DNA of 7,927 bases from an uncultured Fidelibacterota bacterium (GTDB lineage: Bacteria; Marinisomatota; Marinisomatia; Marinisomatales; TCS55), in contig CAJWTA010000049.1 of assembly GCA_913046805.1 (NCBI GenBank), positions 1 through 7,927 on the forward strand. The letters run 5' to 3'. A program made the translations under genes and the position numbers. Under the pieces are notes generated by a model, which was given only the letters and a program-made list of their open reading frames with translations, ran no database searches and had not been told where the DNA came from. This document shows, one piece after another, positions 1 to 7,415 of the stretch. The first letter of the stretch is position 1, and every line of letters begins with the position of its first letter.

Positions 1-1010
1 TTATTTTTCTTAGCTTCTCTGTAGGCTTTCATAATCAAATCTCTGTCTGCAAAGGCAGATATCATCATGAGCAAAGTACTCTTTGGTTGATGAAAATTAG
101 TTATCATTGCATCCACCATTTTAAAATCATAAGGCGGGTAGATAAATTTATCCGTCCACCCTCTTTTAGGTGATACCTGAAAACCAGAAACAGCGACAGT
201 CTCTAGGGACCTAACAGTTGATGTGCCTACCGCAAATACTTTTTTCCTTTTTTTCTTAGTTTCATTAATCAGCATAGCTGTATCTGGAGAAACTTCAAAA
301 TATTCTGAATCCATTTGATGACGATTTAAATCCTCAACTTGAACTGGACGAAATGTTCCCAAGCCAATGTGTAAAGTAGTGTGAGCTGTCTTCGCGCCTT
401 TTTTATGAAGCCTACTAATTAACCCTTCTGTAAAATGAAGGCCGGCTGTCGGAGCGGCAACCGCACCTCTTTCTTGCGCAAAAACAGTTTGATACCTTAG
501 TTTATCTTTGGGTTCAGACTCTCTTTTGATATAAGGAGGTAACGGTGAAATTCCTACTTTATCAATCACTTCGTATATATCTTCATTTTCATATTCAAAT
601 CGAACAACACGCCCACCTGAAATAGTGTTATCAATCACGTCACAATAAACATTTTTAGTAAACATCAATTTATTTCCAATTCGAACTTTTCTGGCGGGTC
701 TAACCATTACTTCCCAAAGATCGTTCTCAAGTTCTCTTAGAAGAAAAACCTCGACCTTTGCCTCGGTTCTATCTTTGTTAGCATAAAGTCTTGCAGGAAA
801 AACCTTTGTATTGTTTGTAATCAATAAATCGTTCTTCTTAAAATAGTCTGGAAGATTTGAAAATATTTTATGCTCAATTTCTCCAGTGTCTTTGTGGATT
901 ACCATGAGTTTTGATTGGTCACGACGTTTAGCTGGATATTGAGCTATATATTTTTCTGGAAGAGGGTAGTCAAAATCAGCTAGTTTCCATTTTTTCTTTT
1001 TTTCAATCAT
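1..1010 (-). CDS. queA: S-adenosylmethionine:tRNA ribosyltransferase-isomerase QueA, 3' end cut by window edge
   Basis: QueA transfers and isomerises the ribosyl moiety of S-adenosylmethionine onto 7-aminomethyl-7-deazaguanine at the tRNA wobble position, giving epoxyqueuosine; it is a cytosolic step of queuosine synthesis. My translation gives 336 uninterrupted residues. Family motifs in order are YQTVFA (173-178), [13 protein letters not shown] (182-194), [10 protein letters not shown] (214-223), HQMDSE (231-236), GTSTVRSLE (262-270) and TNFHQPKST (304-312), followed by the helix ending AYREAKKN. Family proteins end about 15 residues further on, so only a short tail and the stop are missing. 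The ATG at 1010 is supported by the usual N-terminal pattern (LADFDYPLP...IAQYP) and by an AAAGG ribosome site 7 bases upstream. The start lies inside the end of ruvB (8-base overlap, ATGATTGA), suggesting translational coupling. The N terminus is unusually Lys-rich (KKKKWK). tgt would be a natural next gene off-window, but that is inference. Confidence 0.95.
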   Translation of the reverse strand, partial: MIEKKKKWKLADFDYPLPEKYIAQYPAKRRDQSKLMVIHKDTGEIEHKIFSNLPDYFKKNDLLITNNTKVFPARLYANKDRTEAKVEVFLLRELENDLWEVMVRPARKVRIGNKLMFTKNVYCDVIDNTISGGRVVRFEYENEDIYEVIDKVGISPLPPYIKRESEPKDKLRYQTVFAQERGAVAAPTAGLHFTEGLISRLHKKGAKTAHTTLHIGLGTFRPVQVEDLNRHQMDSEYFEVSPDTAMLINETKKKRKKVFAVGTSTVRSLETVAVSGFQVSPKRGWTDKFIYPPYDFKMVDAMITNFHQPKSTLLMMISAFADRDLIMKAYREAKKN

Positions 1011-2028
1011 TAAATAACCTTTGTTGTTTTTTTGTTATAGTTTTTCCTAGATGCGAATAAGATTTTTCTTGAGCAATGCGACCACGATTTGTTCTTTGTA
1101 TAAAACCTTCTTTTATTAAAAAAGGTTCATATACATCTTCAATTGTAGATACATCTTCACTAACAGCGACTGCTAGAGAGTTTAAACCAACTGGGCCACC
1201 ATTAAACTTATCAATCAAAGTTTCAAGTATGGTACGATCCATTGAATCTAACCCAAACTTATCTATCCCAAGTGTATTTAAAGATTTCTTTGCAACATCG
1301 CTGGTAATCTTTCCGCTTGCCTTAATATCGGCATAGTCTCTGGTTCGTCTCAAAATTCGATTTGCAATTCTTGGCGTTCCTCTAGATCTGCTAGCAAGTT
1401 CAAGAGCTCCTTCCTTATCAATTTGAACATCCAAAATCTCTGCAGAACGTTTTATTATTTCATATAAATCTTCTTTTTCATAATAGTCAAATCGCAGTAA
1501 AACACCAAAACGATCTCTTAATGGAGAGGTTAAGCTACCCAATCGAGTGGTTGCCCCAACGAGGGTAAATGGCTCAATATTTAATTGAACACTTCGTGCA
1601 CTTGGACCCTTGTCAATCATTATTTCAATTTTATAGTCCTCCATTGCTGAATATAAATATTCCTCAACTACAGCATTTAATCGGTGTATTTCATCAATAA
1701 AGAAAACATCTTTTTCCTCAAGACCGGTTAAAATACCTGCCAAATCACCTGCTTTATCAAGTACAGGTCCAGACGTTTGCTTTACATTTACTCCTAATTC
1801 ACGCGCTATTATAATTGACAGGGTCGTTTTACCCAATCCTGGCGGTCCAAAAAATAAAACGTGATCTAAAGATTCCCCTCTTTTGTTAGCTGCTTCTATA
1901 TAAAGCTTCAAACTGTCTACAATATCTTTTTGACCTATAAACTCATCAATGGTATTTGGTCTAAGTGATTTTTCAATGGCTATATCATCATCGAATGGTT
2001 GAGGATCATTAATATGAATTTCGGTCAA
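1003..2028 (-). CDS. ruvB: Holliday junction branch migration ATPase RuvB
   Basis: RuvB is the hexameric AAA+ motor that, with RuvA, pumps DNA through Holliday junctions during recombinational repair. The 341-residue product has normal family length. Visible elements are Walker [10 protein letters not shown] (61-69), Walker B FIDEIH (110-115), the RuvA-contact beta-hairpin region (about 130-152), sensor 1 GATTR (158-162), the arginine finger R173 in RDRFG, the sensor 2 region GTPRIANR (217-224), and the C-terminal winged helix with [10 protein letters not shown] and [13 protein letters not shown]. The start must be non-ATG: TTG at 2028 is chosen because an in-frame stop lies only 15 bases upstream (2041-2043) and the first internal Met is far inside the domain. 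A weak AGAG ribosome site lies 6 bases before it. The neighbour upstream is a transketolase-like gene rather than ruvA. The phrase [16 protein letters not shown] resembles FCB-group RuvB more than the E. coli form; that comparison is from memory. Confidence 0.96.
   Translation of the reverse strand: MTEIHINDPQPFDDDIAIEKSLRPNTIDEFIGQKDIVDSLKLYIEAANKRGESLDHVLFFGPPGLGKTTLSIIIARELGVNVKQTSGPVLDKAGDLAGILTGLEEKDVFFIDEIHRLNAVVEEYLYSAMEDYKIEIMIDKGPSARSVQLNIEPFTLVGATTRLGSLTSPLRDRFGVLLRFDYYEKEDLYEIIKRSAEILDVQIDKEGALELASRSRGTPRIANRILRRTRDYADIKASGKITSDVAKKSLNTLGIDKFGLDSMDRTILETLIDKFNGGPVGLNSLAVAVSEDVSTIEDVYEPFLIKEGFIQRTNRGRIAQEKSYSHLGKTITKKQQRLFND
1018..1022 (-). promoter_or_regulatory. Ribosome binding site of queA
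   Basis: AAAGG on the minus strand lies 7 bases before the queA ATG (1010), within the 3' end of ruvB. It supports the ATG start and the 8-base overlap with ruvB. Confidence 0.6.
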
Positions 2029-2101
2029 GATATGCTCTAATTATATAAAAATTGAAAATAGTTAAAGAAGAAACTACAAAAATGATCAGCGCTCGTCAAA
2101 T
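2029..2101 (-). other. Gap between the transketolase-like gene and ruvB with a perfect -10-like hexamer
   Basis: This 73-base spacer is the only real break in the minus-strand block. On the minus strand it has a perfect TATAAT (2045-2040); the -35 match at suitable spacing is poor (TTTAAC, 15 bases upstream). Initiation there would begin around 2033, only about five bases before the ruvB TTG, giving a near-leaderless transcript. Right after the transketolase stop is an imperfect 16-base dyad (2083-2098, 6 of 8 pairs) followed by five T, too weak to call a terminator. Read-through from uvrA remains likely. Confidence 0.4.
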
Positions 2102-4432
2102 CTATACCCTTGCTAGTGGGAGATGTTTTTTAATGAGGTCCAACCTAGCAGATCTTTCGTTGGCAAATTTTTTAATGCCCTTCATTATACTGACTCCATC
2201 CAACTTTGACTCGGCAATTATCTCATCAACAGAACCACCTGTTCGCCATTTGTTATCAAAATCAGGACTCATGCTATAATTTTCAACAATTTTATTTGAT
2301 GTCCAATTATGCATTAATTTTAAGGCGCTATTTGTAATTATCATTGAGTCTGCCCATTCTGAATTACCAATGATGCTTTCACGATATTCATTTGATTGGT
2401 TTTTGTAAAGCTCCCAAGAAATAGCAGCAACAATTTTAACATTTATATTTTCTTTTTTTAATTGATCAAGTATTTGAACTACGGAACTTGTTGAGCTTGT
2501 ACCTCTAACAATTACGACTCCCTTTTTTTCATGCTCATTATCATAATCTTTAATAATATATGCACCTTTGGATGCATCAAGATGAGATGCCATACCAAGT
2601 TTTTTTCTGTCAGGTATCTCAACTGGTGGTCGTGTTAAGTGCAAAGCAACAATAGGAACATCTGTGCTCATGGCAGCTGCTAGAGCAGGCGCGACTTCAT
2701 TGTGCTCCCAAGGGTGTAGATTGATTATATGGCCATCAGGGAATAATTGGGTTACACCAGGTGCAAAAATACCAAAGTGTGTTCTGCTATCTTCTGCTGT
2801 TTCAGGTCCAGAGTGTCCGGCCACCCATAAAAGCTTACCAACCTTTAAATTTGAATCTTGCGCGAGCTGACTAAACAGTCTAATTGGCCCATATTTTAAA
2901 TAACTAAATGAACCATAGGTGCTCATTGCACCATAAAAACCATTGAAATCATCATATGGTTCATTGCAAAAATTCACTGTAGCAAGACCTGCAAGCATTC
3001 CAGAATTTGTAAATTCAGTTATGCCTTGAGGCATTAGCGGACTATCTGAATTGTCCTTATAATTATACAATCCCATATCATCCATTTCTCCAAAACCTTT
3101 TGCAAAACCAGAGATATTTGTTGAGTCTGCAAGGTCAGCACTCATAGCAACAACAAGAGGTCGACCATATTTTGAAATGCTTATTGAGTTTATAAAACTT
3201 GCGTATTTTGAAAAGCCAACTCGATTAGGAGCGTTTGTTCCGGGCTCTACAAATAAATCGCTTGGCAAGGATTCCAAATTAAAAATGTCAGGGTCTTTGC
3301 TGGGGTTGCTTGCAGTTATTTTACAAGATTCAATCTTTTGTGGAACTGATTCGCCTAGGTCAATAAGCGTATCAGCAATATAATCTACTAGATCTTGATT
3401 GGACTGGAGCACAGAAAAAACAGACTCAAAATATGAATTAGCCTGGTCCTCTTGACCTGATCTCGTTTCAGCGGGCTGTTCATTAAAACCATTAAATTCA
3501 ACATTATATTTAATAGCAAAGTCCTCTTTTGTTTTCCAAAAAAGATCTGAATTCCTTTTATGAGGCGAACCATGACTGGAATAGTCAATCTTATGATACC
3601 CTCTTCCTTTAGTGCCTTTACCATATATGACTTTGGGAATGTTTGGATCTGCATTCGTTACCAACAACCTGTAATACGCATTTGTTAACTCTTCCCAGTT
3701 CTCAACATTTGATGTGCCTTCTACATGCCAGCCATGCGATCCAAACCAATCTTCGGGTGTTCCATATACTATTGAACTAAACGGACGCGCATCTATTCCA
3801 AAGTCATTCCAATCTAGAAAGTACACCAAATTACCCAAACCCAAACCCCAAGCTGAATTCATGGTTTCGTGAGAAGCCCCAGTTGTTAACCCACCTTCGC
3901 CTTCAAAAGCAAATACCTTCACTTCTGGCACATTGGCATATTTTAGCGCTAATGCTTCACCCGCAGCCGCTGGTGAACCATGACCACTCGGTCCGGTATT
4001 AAATTTAAAAAATAAAGTTTTTCCTTCCATTTCTGCATGTCCAGGAAGACCTTTATTGTTTCTTAAGCTAATCAAATCTTCCCATACTAATTGAAAATCA
4101 TCTCCAATATGATGGGTGTATTTATCCAATTTCGTTTGCTTATGCTTAATTCTTAACGCCTCATTTAAAACAGCAAGCGTAGCGTACACTACCGGATTGG
4201 TGTGTCCAGCAACCAAGACGTATCGGTCTGAAAAAACCTTTCCAGCATCTCTTATGTCCCACCTCATTGCACCCGAGAGCAATGTAGAAACCATGGCATG
4301 TACTTTCGAGCGTGATCCACCTGGATGTCCTGATTGTCTTAGATTGAGCATTATATCAATACATTGATCTATCAAATCTTTGATTATTTCCCATTTGTCA
4401 AAGTACTGTTTAAGATCATTTGGGCTTTTCAT
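2102..4432 (-). CDS. Long single-chain transketolase-like ThDP enzyme with a GEG cofactor motif
   Basis: This is probably a thiamine-diphosphate transketolase moving two-carbon ketol units between sugar phosphates (non-oxidative pentose phosphate pathway), in the cytosol. At 776 residues it is about 110 longer than E. coli TktA. The domain order is transketolase-like: ThDP-binding N-terminal domain (about 1-310), pyrimidine-binding domain (about 400-630) and C-terminal domain (about 635-776). Residues matching transketolase landmarks are SGHPGG with H36, H77 (AGHTNP), H132 (GHAE), N209 (LDWND), H287 (SSHGSP), R404, S431 (SADLADST), catalytic E473 (ITEF), H540 (GHSGPETAEDSRTH) and R601 (LTRPPV). 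The phosphate-contact positions therefore look intact. The metal-binding GDG is GEG (178-180), so E179 replaces Asp. The ATG overlaps the uvrA stop by one base and follows a strong AGGTGG site. Dihydroxyacetone synthase-like or other ketol-transfer activity cannot be excluded, so no symbol is given. Confidence 0.85.
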   Translation of the reverse strand: MKSPNDLKQYFDKWEIIKDLIDQCIDIMLNLRQSGHPGGSRSKVHAMVSTLLSGAMRWDIRDAGKVFSDRYVLVAGHTNPVVYATLAVLNEALRIKHKQTKLDKYTHHIGDDFQLVWEDLISLRNNKGLPGHAEMEGKTLFFKFNTGPSGHGSPAAAGEALALKYANVPEVKVFAFEGEGGLTTGASHETMNSAWGLGLGNLVYFLDWNDFGIDARPFSSIVYGTPEDWFGSHGWHVEGTSNVENWEELTNAYYRLLVTNADPNIPKVIYGKGTKGRGYHKIDYSSHGSPHKRNSDLFWKTKEDFAIKYNVEFNGFNEQPAETRSGQEDQANSYFESVFSVLQSNQDLVDYIADTLIDLGESVPQKIESCKITASNPSKDPDIFNLESLPSDLFVEPGTNAPNRVGFSKYASFINSISISKYGRPLVVAMSADLADSTNISGFAKGFGEMDDMGLYNYKDNSDSPLMPQGITEFTNSGMLAGLATVNFCNEPYDDFNGFYGAMSTYGSFSYLKYGPIRLFSQLAQDSNLKVGKLLWVAGHSGPETAEDSRTHFGIFAPGVTQLFPDGHIINLHPWEHNEVAPALAAAMSTDVPIVALHLTRPPVEIPDRKKLGMASHLDASKGAYIIKDYDNEHEKKGVVIVRGTSSTSSVVQILDQLKKENINVKIVAAISWELYKNQSNEYRESIIGNSEWADSMIITNSALKLMHNWTSNKIVENYSMSPDFDNKWRTGGSVDEIIAESKLDGVSIMKGIKKFANERSARLDLIKKHLPLARV

Positions 4433-7272
4433 TATGCCACCTTTTTGTTTTTAATTATTTCCTTTAAAAATTGTCCTGTGTAAGAGTGTTTTTGCTTAAC
4501 TATTTCTTCGGGTGTGCCTGAAAAAATCAAATCGCCTCCGTCAACTCCTCCCTCAGGCCCAAGGTCGACGATCCAATCAGCACTCTTAATGACATCTAAA
4601 TTATGTTCAATTATTACAACTGTATTTCCTTTATCTACTAGCCTTTGCAATACTCCCAACAAAAGCTTTACGTCCTCAAAATGTAAGCCGGTTGTTGGTT
4701 CATCAAGAATATAAAAAGTTTTATCTCTGCTTGATTTTGAAAGCTCAGTTGATAATTTAATTCGTTGCGCCTCACCTCCGGATAATGTTGTAGCCTGCTG
4801 TCCTAATCGAATATACCCCAAACCAACATCATTGAGCGTGGTAAGTTTTTTCATTACTTGAGGTATATTAGTGAAAAAATTTAAAGACTCTTCAACAGAC
4901 ATGCTTAATATTTCGGCTATGTTTTTATTTTTGTATTTGATCTCTAGAGTCTCTCTATTATAACGCGCACCTTTACATACTTCACAAGTGACATATACAT
5001 CAGGCAAAAAATTCATTTCAATTTTTATAATTCCGTCACCCTCACATGATTCGCAACGCCCACCCTTAACATTAAATGAGAATCTACCGGGTTTATATCC
5101 TCTTATTTTCGACTCAGGTAGCTGCGCAAACAAATCTCTAATGAATGTAAATACACCTGTATAGGTTGCTGGATTGGAGCGAGGTGTTCTCCCAATGGGT
5201 TTTTGATTTATATCTATTACCTTATCAATATATTCAAGTCCATTGACACTTTTATAAGGAAGTGGGTAGGCTCTGGATCCATTCAACTCTTTGGATAAAA
5301 TAGGATAAAGTGTCTCATTGACCAGAGTACTCTTTCCTGATCCGCTAACCCCAGTGATAACGACTAGTTTTTCCAGAGGAAACTTTGCACTTATATTTCT
5401 TAAATTATTCCCTGAGGCTTCTTCAAGATGAATATTTTTTCCATTTCCACTTCGTCTTTTAGTAGAAAATTCTATTGATCTTTTGCCGGATAAATACTGA
5501 CCTGTAATGGACTTTGGAGATTGTATTATTTCACTAGGAGTTCCCGAGAAAACAACCTCCCCGCCATGCTCACCAGCACCTGGTCCAATATCTATTATCT
5601 GATCGGCTTCTTCCATAGTTTCCTGATCATGCTCAACAACTATTATAGAATTTCCAAGATCTCTAAGCTTTTTTAACGACCCAAGAAGCCGCGCATTGTC
5701 CCTAGGATGAAGACCAATCGATGGCTCGTCAAGAATGTATAGAACACCAACTAGCTGACTGCCGATTTGCGTTGCCAGTCTAATTCGTTGTGCCTCTCCT
5801 CCAGATAACGTTGTAGCAGATCTATCTAAAGTAAGATAATCCAAACCAACATCAACAAGAAAACTTAATCGTTTATTAACTTCATTAATGATTTGCTCTG
5901 CAATGGTAGCATCCATTTCATTTAGCTTTATCTTTTCAAAGAACTCTTTAACTTCTTTGATAGGATAAGATGATAGGTCTCCAAGGCTTTTATCATTAAT
6001 TGTCACCGATCGCGATTCTTTTTTTAGTCTTGATCCCAAACACTCGGGGCAAGATTTCATGCTCATAAACTGCTCTATCCAATCTCTGATATGGTTGGAC
6101 TTCGTTTGTTTATATCGACGCATGAGATTGGGAATGACCCCTTCCCATCCTCCAGTGTAAGTTCCGGTCCATCTATTTGAGGAATACTCCATTTTTAATT
6201 TTTTAGTTCCGGTTCCAACTAAAAGCATTTCACGAACCTTTGGATCTAACTTGTACCATGGAGTAGTAAAGCTAAAATTGTAATTTTTTGATAAACTTTT
6301 TAATACGCTTCCATACCAATTTCCTCTGGGTTGTTCACCCAGCGGGAGAATCGCTCCCTGGATTATTGACTTAGTCTTATCAGGAATAACCATATCGGGG
6401 TCAATCTCCATATGTGAACCCAAACCATCACAATTATCACATGCTCCATAGGGGGAATTGAATGAAAACATTCTTGCAGATAATTCTTCCATTGATACTT
6501 CGCAATGAGGACACGAAAAATGCTCACTGAACAAGTGGTCCGTATCTGGCAGCTCTTGAATAATTATCATACCACCTCCAATTTTTAACGCCAGCTCAAC
6601 CGACTCAGTAAGGCGATCCATGTAATCGTCATCCAGTATTAATCTATCAACAACAATCTCAATCGTATGTTTTTTATTTTTATTTAATACAATTTTATCA
6701 TCAATATTTTTTATTTCCCCATTTACCCTAACCCTGAGAAATCCTTCTTTTTTTACATCTGCAAGCGCAACCTTATGTTCGCCTTTTCTACCTCTAATTA
6801 TTGGAGACAGAATGTTAATTTTTGTATCTTTTTTAAATTTTACTATCGAATCAACTATTTGTTGGACCGTTTGCTTTTGAATGGCTCTATCACAAATCCA
6901 ACAATGAGGCTTTCCAACGTTTGCATAAAGCAATCTCAAATAATCGTGTATTTCAGTAACTGTCCCAACTGTTGATCGAGGATTTCTGGCAGAAGCTTTT
7001 TGTTCTATAGAGATTGCCGGCGATAAACCTTCAATGTAATCAATATCAGGCTTTTCCATAAGTCCTAGGAATTGACGCGCATATGACGAAAGAGATTCTA
7101 CATACCTACGCTGTCCTTCGGCATATAAAGTGTCAAAGGCTAAAGATGATTTTCCAGAGCCTGATAGACCTGTTACTACCACAAGCCTGTTCCTTGATAT
7201 TTCAATATCTATATTTTTTAAATTGTGTTGTCTTGCACCTTTAATTACAATTTTATCTATATTTTTTTTCAT
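4432..7272 (-). CDS. uvrA: Excinuclease ABC subunit UvrA
   Basis: UvrA is the dimeric ABC-type ATPase that finds helix-distorting lesions and loads UvrB in nucleotide excision repair. The ATG at 7272 gives 946 residues, close to E. coli's 940. The first ATPase has Walker [10 protein letters not shown] (35-43), signature [12 protein letters not shown] starting at 489, and Walker [12 protein letters not shown]. The second has GVSGSGKST (641-649), [12 protein letters not shown] starting at 830, and [11 protein letters not shown]. Zinc-binding pairs are C254/C257 with C278/C281, and C740/C743 with C763/C766; a further CPEC pair is at 408/411. No frameshift or missing motif is seen. The frame continues upstream to a TTG at 7302 that would add ten residues ([10 protein letters not shown]). 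I prefer the ATG because UvrA proteins normally begin just before the xxIxIxGARxHNLKNI strand, here [14 protein letters not shown]. No good ribosome site precedes either start. It is probably first in the uvrA-transketolase-ruvB-queA unit. Confidence 0.97.
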   Translation of the reverse strand: MKKNIDKIVIKGARQHNLKNIDIEISRNRLVVVTGLSGSGKSSLAFDTLYAEGQRRYVESLSSYARQFLGLMEKPDIDYIEGLSPAISIEQKASARNPRSTVGTVTEIHDYLRLLYANVGKPHCWICDRAIQKQTVQQIVDSIVKFKKDTKINILSPIIRGRKGEHKVALADVKKEGFLRVRVNGEIKNIDDKIVLNKNKKHTIEIVVDRLILDDDYMDRLTESVELALKIGGGMIIIQELPDTDHLFSEHFSCPHCEVSMEELSARMFSFNSPYGACDNCDGLGSHMEIDPDMVIPDKTKSIIQGAILPLGEQPRGNWYGSVLKSLSKNYNFSFTTPWYKLDPKVREMLLVGTGTKKLKMEYSSNRWTGTYTGGWEGVIPNLMRRYKQTKSNHIRDWIEQFMSMKSCPECLGSRLKKESRSVTINDKSLGDLSSYPIKEVKEFFEKIKLNEMDATIAEQIINEVNKRLSFLVDVGLDYLTLDRSATTLSGGEAQRIRLATQIGSQLVGVLYILDEPSIGLHPRDNARLLGSLKKLRDLGNSIIVVEHDQETMEEADQIIDIGPGAGEHGGEVVFSGTPSEIIQSPKSITGQYLSGKRSIEFSTKRRSGNGKNIHLEEASGNNLRNISAKFPLEKLVVITGVSGSGKSTLVNETLYPILSKELNGSRAYPLPYKSVNGLEYIDKVIDINQKPIGRTPRSNPATYTGVFTFIRDLFAQLPESKIRGYKPGRFSFNVKGGRCESCEGDGIIKIEMNFLPDVYVTCEVCKGARYNRETLEIKYKNKNIAEILSMSVEESLNFFTNIPQVMKKLTTLNDVGLGYIRLGQQATTLSGGEAQRIKLSTELSKSSRDKTFYILDEPTTGLHFEDVKLLLGVLQRLVDKGNTVVIIEHNLDVIKSADWIVDLGPEGGVDGGDLIFSGTPEEIVKQKHSYTGQFLKEIIKNKKVA
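4437..4446 (-). promoter_or_regulatory. Strong ribosome binding site of the transketolase-like gene
   Basis: On the minus strand the bases read AAAAAGGTGG, four bases before the ATG at 4432 and inside the last codons of uvrA. It is the clearest Shine-Dalgarno sequence in the window. With the TAATG stop/start overlap it supports the chosen start and translational coupling to uvrA. Confidence 0.75.
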
Positions 7273-7305
7273 GATATAATTAGCACTTTTTCTTGTGTTC
7301 AAAGC

Positions 7306-7328
7306 TAGGGTGATTTAAACCGACCCTA
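7306..7328. repeat. Inverted repeat TAGGGT-N11-ACCCTA at the predicted uvrA transcription start
   Basis: Two perfect 6-base arms, TAGGGT (7306-7311) and ACCCTA (7323-7328), flank an 11-base AT-rich centre containing the palindrome TTTAAA. The repeat abuts the candidate uvrA -10 element and spans the predicted start of transcription. It could be a protein-binding operator or a short hairpin at the 5' end of the mRNA. It is not a terminator, because no T-run follows. It matches no operator that I recognise. Confidence 0.45.
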
Positions 7329-7356
7329 AATCTACGCAATTTCATTTCTCTATCAA
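7329..7356 (-). promoter_or_regulatory. Candidate promoter for uvrA and the downstream unit
   Basis: Read on the minus strand, TTGATA (7356-7351) and TAGATT (7334-7329) are spaced by 16 bases, matching 5/6 and 4/6 of the sigma-70 hexamers. The same stretch also fits the Bacteroidota pattern: a TTTG-type element, 19 bases, then TAGATTTA against TAnnTTTG. Transcription would start near 7322, leaving a leader of about 50 bases to the ATG at 7272, or about 20 to the alternative TTG at 7302. AT-rich DNA produces such matches by chance, so this is tentative. Confidence 0.4.
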
Positions 7357-7415
7357 AAAATGATTTGGTACTTTCACACTATTATTTAATTCAAGATAAA
7401 TAGACTGTTGTTAAA

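Larger units (their letters stand above)
7273..7415. other. uvrA-yqgE divergent intergenic region
   Basis: These 143 bases separate the two divergent starts and must carry both promoters unless one gene is driven from elsewhere. They contain a 6-bp inverted repeat (7306-7328) and a reasonable minus-strand promoter for uvrA. For yqgE, a plus-strand TATTAT at 7380-7385 could be a -10 element giving a leader of about 25 bases, but no convincing -35 accompanies it. No small ORF or RNA gene stands out. I see neither a gammaproteobacterial LexA box (CTGT-N8-ACAG) nor a Bacillus-type one. Confidence 0.6.

Noticed and set aside
2078..2098. Rho-independent terminator after the transketolase-like gene
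   Set aside because: The dyad has two mismatches in eight pairs, no proper loop and only five T afterwards; too weak to call.
2052..2279. Open frame on the plus strand opposite the end of the transketolase-like gene
   Set aside because: It lies almost wholly antisense to a well-supported gene, has no recognisable family features and no ribosome site; the same applies to other short frames opposite uvrA, ruvB and yqgE.
3388..3654. 88-codon minus-strand frame inside the transketolase-like gene, as a possible nested gene or frameshift
   Set aside because: It is out of frame with an intact, motif-complete gene and shows no family resemblance.
2102..4432. Reading the 776-residue protein as phosphoketolase or pyruvate dehydrogenase E1 (AceE) because of its length
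   Set aside because: The SADLA, ITEF, GHSGPETAEDSRTH and LTRPP motifs and the SHGSP loop follow the transketolase order; no phosphoketolase or AceE signature segments were recognised.
7275..7280. Plus-strand TATAAT near the uvrA start as a yqgE promoter
   Set aside because: It lies about 135 bases from the yqgE start without a convincing -35; more likely chance in AT-rich DNA.
7303..7415. LexA (SOS) box upstream of uvrA
   Set aside because: CTGT occurs at 7404-7407 but the matching ACAG half is absent at N8, and no GAAC-N4-GTTC pattern is present.
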